Assembly (NCBI GenBank): GCA_016946835.1
Contig: JACVTC010000014.1
Coordinates: 1,535,001 to 1,582,500, forward strand
Reading direction: 5' to 3'
DNA length: 47,500 nt
From: Neocallimastix lanati (nom. inval.)
Lineage: Eukaryota > Neocallimastigomycota > Neocallimastigomycetes > Neocallimastigales > Neocallimastigaceae
Part shown: in pieces, positions 44,608-47,500 of the stretch
Numbering within the stretch: the stretch's first letter is position 1
Layout: every line of letters begins with the position of its first letter
Program-made: the position numbers and the translations under genes
The notes under the pieces: model-generated
What the model was told of the DNA's origin: nothing
What the model saw: only the letters and a program-made list of their open reading frames with translations
Database searches by the model: none

Positions 44608-45801
44608 TAAATTTATATAATAAAAAATTTGTTTATTAATATTTGTGTATGCTTTTATAGATACTTCTTTTTTATTATTATTATTATTATTATCTAAAGA
44701 TATATAAAAATAAAAATAAAAAAAATAAAAATTAGAAATAAAAATACTAAAAAAAATAAAAAAATAAAATGAAAAAAAAAAAAAAAAAAGGAATATATAA
44801 TATACACTAAAAAAAAAAAAAATTAAAATTTATGTCAATTGTCAATTGAATTATATGTAAATGACAAATATAACAAATATAATTGATTATATATACTAAA
44901 ATTAATTCAATTATATATTTAATTAAATTATAATAAAAAAATAAAAATAAAGTGAAAAAAAATTTTAATTAAAAATAAAAATAAAATAAAATAAAATATA
45001 TTTATATTTATATTCTAATATTCTATACTATTTTTTTTTATTTTATTTTTTTATTTTATATTATAATATTCTTATAGAACAAATAGAAAAATTACAAAAA
45101 AAAAAAAAAAAAATTAATTAAATTTTAATTTTAATTACTTCTATAAAATATATTGAATATATATTATAATATAATGATAATATATTCATGATATTGAACC
45201 AAAAAAAAATAAAAAAAAAAAAAAAAAAGAAAATTAGAAAAAGAATTTAAGATTTTTTTTTTTTTTTGGAATGATTTAAATTCAAACCATAACCAAACAT
45301 CAAACCAAAATTAAAATCAAACTAAAGATTTTACCAGTTTTTTTTTTTTTTATAATAAAATTAAATTTTAATTTGTGATTAATAAATATGTATTACAAAT
45401 ATACATATTTCTTTTGACTCTGTTGTATTTCACAATATATTGATGTAATTTAAAGCCATAAAATATTTAATATTTTTCCATACAATTATAAATAAATAAA
45501 TAAATAAGTAAATAAATAAATAAATTATAATTAAGTTTAGAAATAAATGTAAATGTATTATTATAAATAATAAAATATTTCTTAAATACTTCGTAAACAA
45601 AAAAAGACTGAATATTTAATATTAATTTATTTATAATAAATAATAAAATATAAATAATAAAAATAAAATATTAATAATAAAAATAAAATATTAATAATAA
45701 AAATAAATAATAAATAATTAAATATGAATTATAAATAATTATACAAATATTTTATTTTTTAATTTATAAAAAAAAATATTTTCTTAAAAACGCCTTGTAA
45801 T

Positions 45802-45833
<32 letters not shown>

Positions 45834-46407
45834 ATATTTATTAGTAATATTCATAATATACATAATATATAGCGAATAAAAATTGTAAAGAATTAAATAA
45901 ATAATTAAAATAATTAAATTTTTTACTTTTTAAACATAAAATAAAATATATTCTTAAAAATACCTTATAATTAATAAACTGAATAATTAAAAAATTGAAT
46001 AATTAATACAAACTTATTACTTATTTAGAATAAATAATTAAAAATATGATAAATAATTAAACAATTTAATATAAATAACAAATAATTAAATAAATATTAT
46101 ACATCTTAAACATTTAAAAATAAAATATTTCCTTAAACATTTCGTTATTAAAAAAGATTGAATAATTAATACTGAATTATTCATAAAAATAATTAAATTT
46201 AAAAAATGAATAATTAGATAGGAATGAAAAAAAAAAAAAAAAATTAAAAAATGCTTTATTTTAATAAAAATTAAAAAATAATATATTTTCTTATAATTTT
46301 AAAGTATATAGATGAACTGAATATAAAACTTTAAATAATTGCAAATCTTTCATTATTTTAAATGATAAGTAGGTTATTTTAAAATATAAAAGCTTACATA
46401 ATCATCT
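44374..46407. other. Gene-free AT-rich sequence
   Basis: The upstream region of chitin synthase, then simple sequence: TATA runs, poly-A/T, an (AAAT)n run near 45487-45524, and loosely repeated TTCTTAAAAA...CCTTGTAA / TACCTTATAA motifs around 45785, 45952 and 46130. No gene was recognised. Confidence 0.65.
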
Positions 46408-47430
46408 TGAATAAAAATTTTGAAGTATCTATATCAATTGCAAAATATAAAATTATGGATGAAATTAGAAAAAGTTCAATTCCTTTAGGTATAAAACCAA
46501 AACGTATATTTAATGAAGTTAGTTACACAAGAAATGAGATTTATATGTCCTTAATACAATTCAATTAATTCTAAATAACAAGAAATATAAATAAACAACT
46601 ACCTCCAGATGTAACAAAGTTTAAATGAAATTTCTGATGAATCAAAATATAATAAAACAGTAAGAAATGAAAAAGTTTTGATATTCAAAAATCCAAATTT
46701 AATAATCTTTCGATCCCATTCCAAGCAAAATTATTTATGAATTATAATGAAGTTATATTTGTAGATTTCATTTTTTATATTGAACCTAAATTTAGTTATC
46801 TACTATAACTTATATTAAAATTTAGATAGTTTTTATACTATTTCTTTTTCGATATTAAAAATAAAGAACAAGCTACTTATGAGATGTTATTTGAAGAAAT
46901 AAAAAAAAATGATAATAAGTATAGCAATAATACTATAATTACTCTAAAAAAATTTCATTATGATTTCGAAAAAGGCATATCTAATGTATTAGAAAAATTA
47001 TTTCCTAAGATAAATATTAAATATTGTATTTGGCACTGTAAAAGAGCATTAGAATTTAAAAAAATGAATTATTTTATAATAAAGTAAAAATTTAACAATA
47101 TATATATATATATTATAAATTGAATTCATACTTTTCTTTTTTAAATCTTGAATATATAATTTACATTTAGGGTATAATTTGGGGTGAAACAAATTAATAA
47201 TGACCAATTTTTGAAAATTTTAGAATATTTTTTTTTTTAAAAAAAAAAACAATTTAAAAAATTATATAAAATGCGTCAGAATTTTTCAATAATAATTCAA
47301 AGAATTAATTTTGTAAAAAAACCTTCTTTTTATAATTTTATATATACATTAACAACAAAAAAGATTCTTTATCATTATTACAAAGGGAAAAGTGCAAGAA
47401 TCAGAAAAAAAAAAAAAAAAAGGATTAGGA
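46408..47430 (+). pseudogene. Decayed MULE-type transposase
   Basis: A transposase of the MULE/FLYWCH class broken over several frames. From about 46408 one frame reads KYKIMDEIRKSSIPLGIKPK, then RIFNEVSYTRNEIY, before a TAA. Shifted frames carry LPPDVTKFK and FQAKLFMNYNEVIFVDFIFY with EPKFSY, where the usual DGT-type catalytic site is altered. The longest intact part (about 46861-47087) contains KEQATYEMLFEEIKK, then YDFEKGISNVLEKLFP and IKYCIWHCKRALEF. That is the family's second catalytic-Asp region and its C/W...H-type motif. After a stop, about 47300-47400 reads KKPSFYNFIYTLTT, as in the family's C-terminal part. Terminal inverted repeats were not found and the right end may lie outside the window. 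It is a dead copy with no plausible activity. Confidence 0.75.
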
Positions 47431-47500
47431 AAAACTGATGATACTATTATGATATATTAATTGAATAATATAAAACTATGGAATCCAAATTAATTGATAA

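Overview
The window looks like nuclear DNA of an extremely AT-rich, intron-rich fungus, most likely an anaerobic gut fungus (Neocallimastigomycota). This is inferred. The grounds are a complete chitin synthase (so a fungus rather than Dictyostelium, which shares the AT/poly-Asn style), intergenic DNA that is almost pure A/T, GT-AG introns packed with microsatellites, Asn-rich low-complexity protein segments, and a decayed MULE-type transposase of a kind common in that group. No prokaryotic features, tRNA or rRNA genes were found.

Layout. 1-20.1 kb is a gene desert. It holds a decayed minus-strand coding relic (about 870-1754) between two diverged direct repeats (660-732, 2133-2205), an inverted-repeat element (2588-3206), a 48-bp tandem array (4718-5085), a long (AAAAT)n satellite (6703-7390) and many small satellites. 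20.1-32.5 kb carries plus-strand genes: a three-RRM RNA-binding protein, an orphan gene fragment (24434-25090), a small protein with a mitochondrial/hydrogenosomal-type presequence and one membrane span, a divergent coproporphyrinogen oxidase (CPOX)-family protein, and a five-exon Gdown1/POLR2M-like protein. 33.4-44.4 kb carries two minus-strand genes: RNA polymerase III subunit RPC34/RPC6 (6 exons) and a 13-exon chitin synthase. 44.4-46.4 kb is gene-free, and the window ends in the transposase relic. Every spliced model below was built by hand from GT/AG sites and keeps one open frame throughout.

How the genes relate. The Pol II regulator-like gene and the Pol III subunit gene lie tail to tail. 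Otherwise the neighbours do not form an evident pathway. The observations most worth following are: (i) the CPOX-family protein, which keeps the fold-defining motifs but has lost several invariant active-site motifs, in a presumed anaerobe where an oxygen-dependent haem enzyme would be unexpected; (ii) a Gdown1-like protein in a fungus, a factor described mainly in animals; and (iii) an isolated ~200-nt GC-rich island (29981-30185) with three perfect hairpins, in sequence of otherwise near-zero GC.
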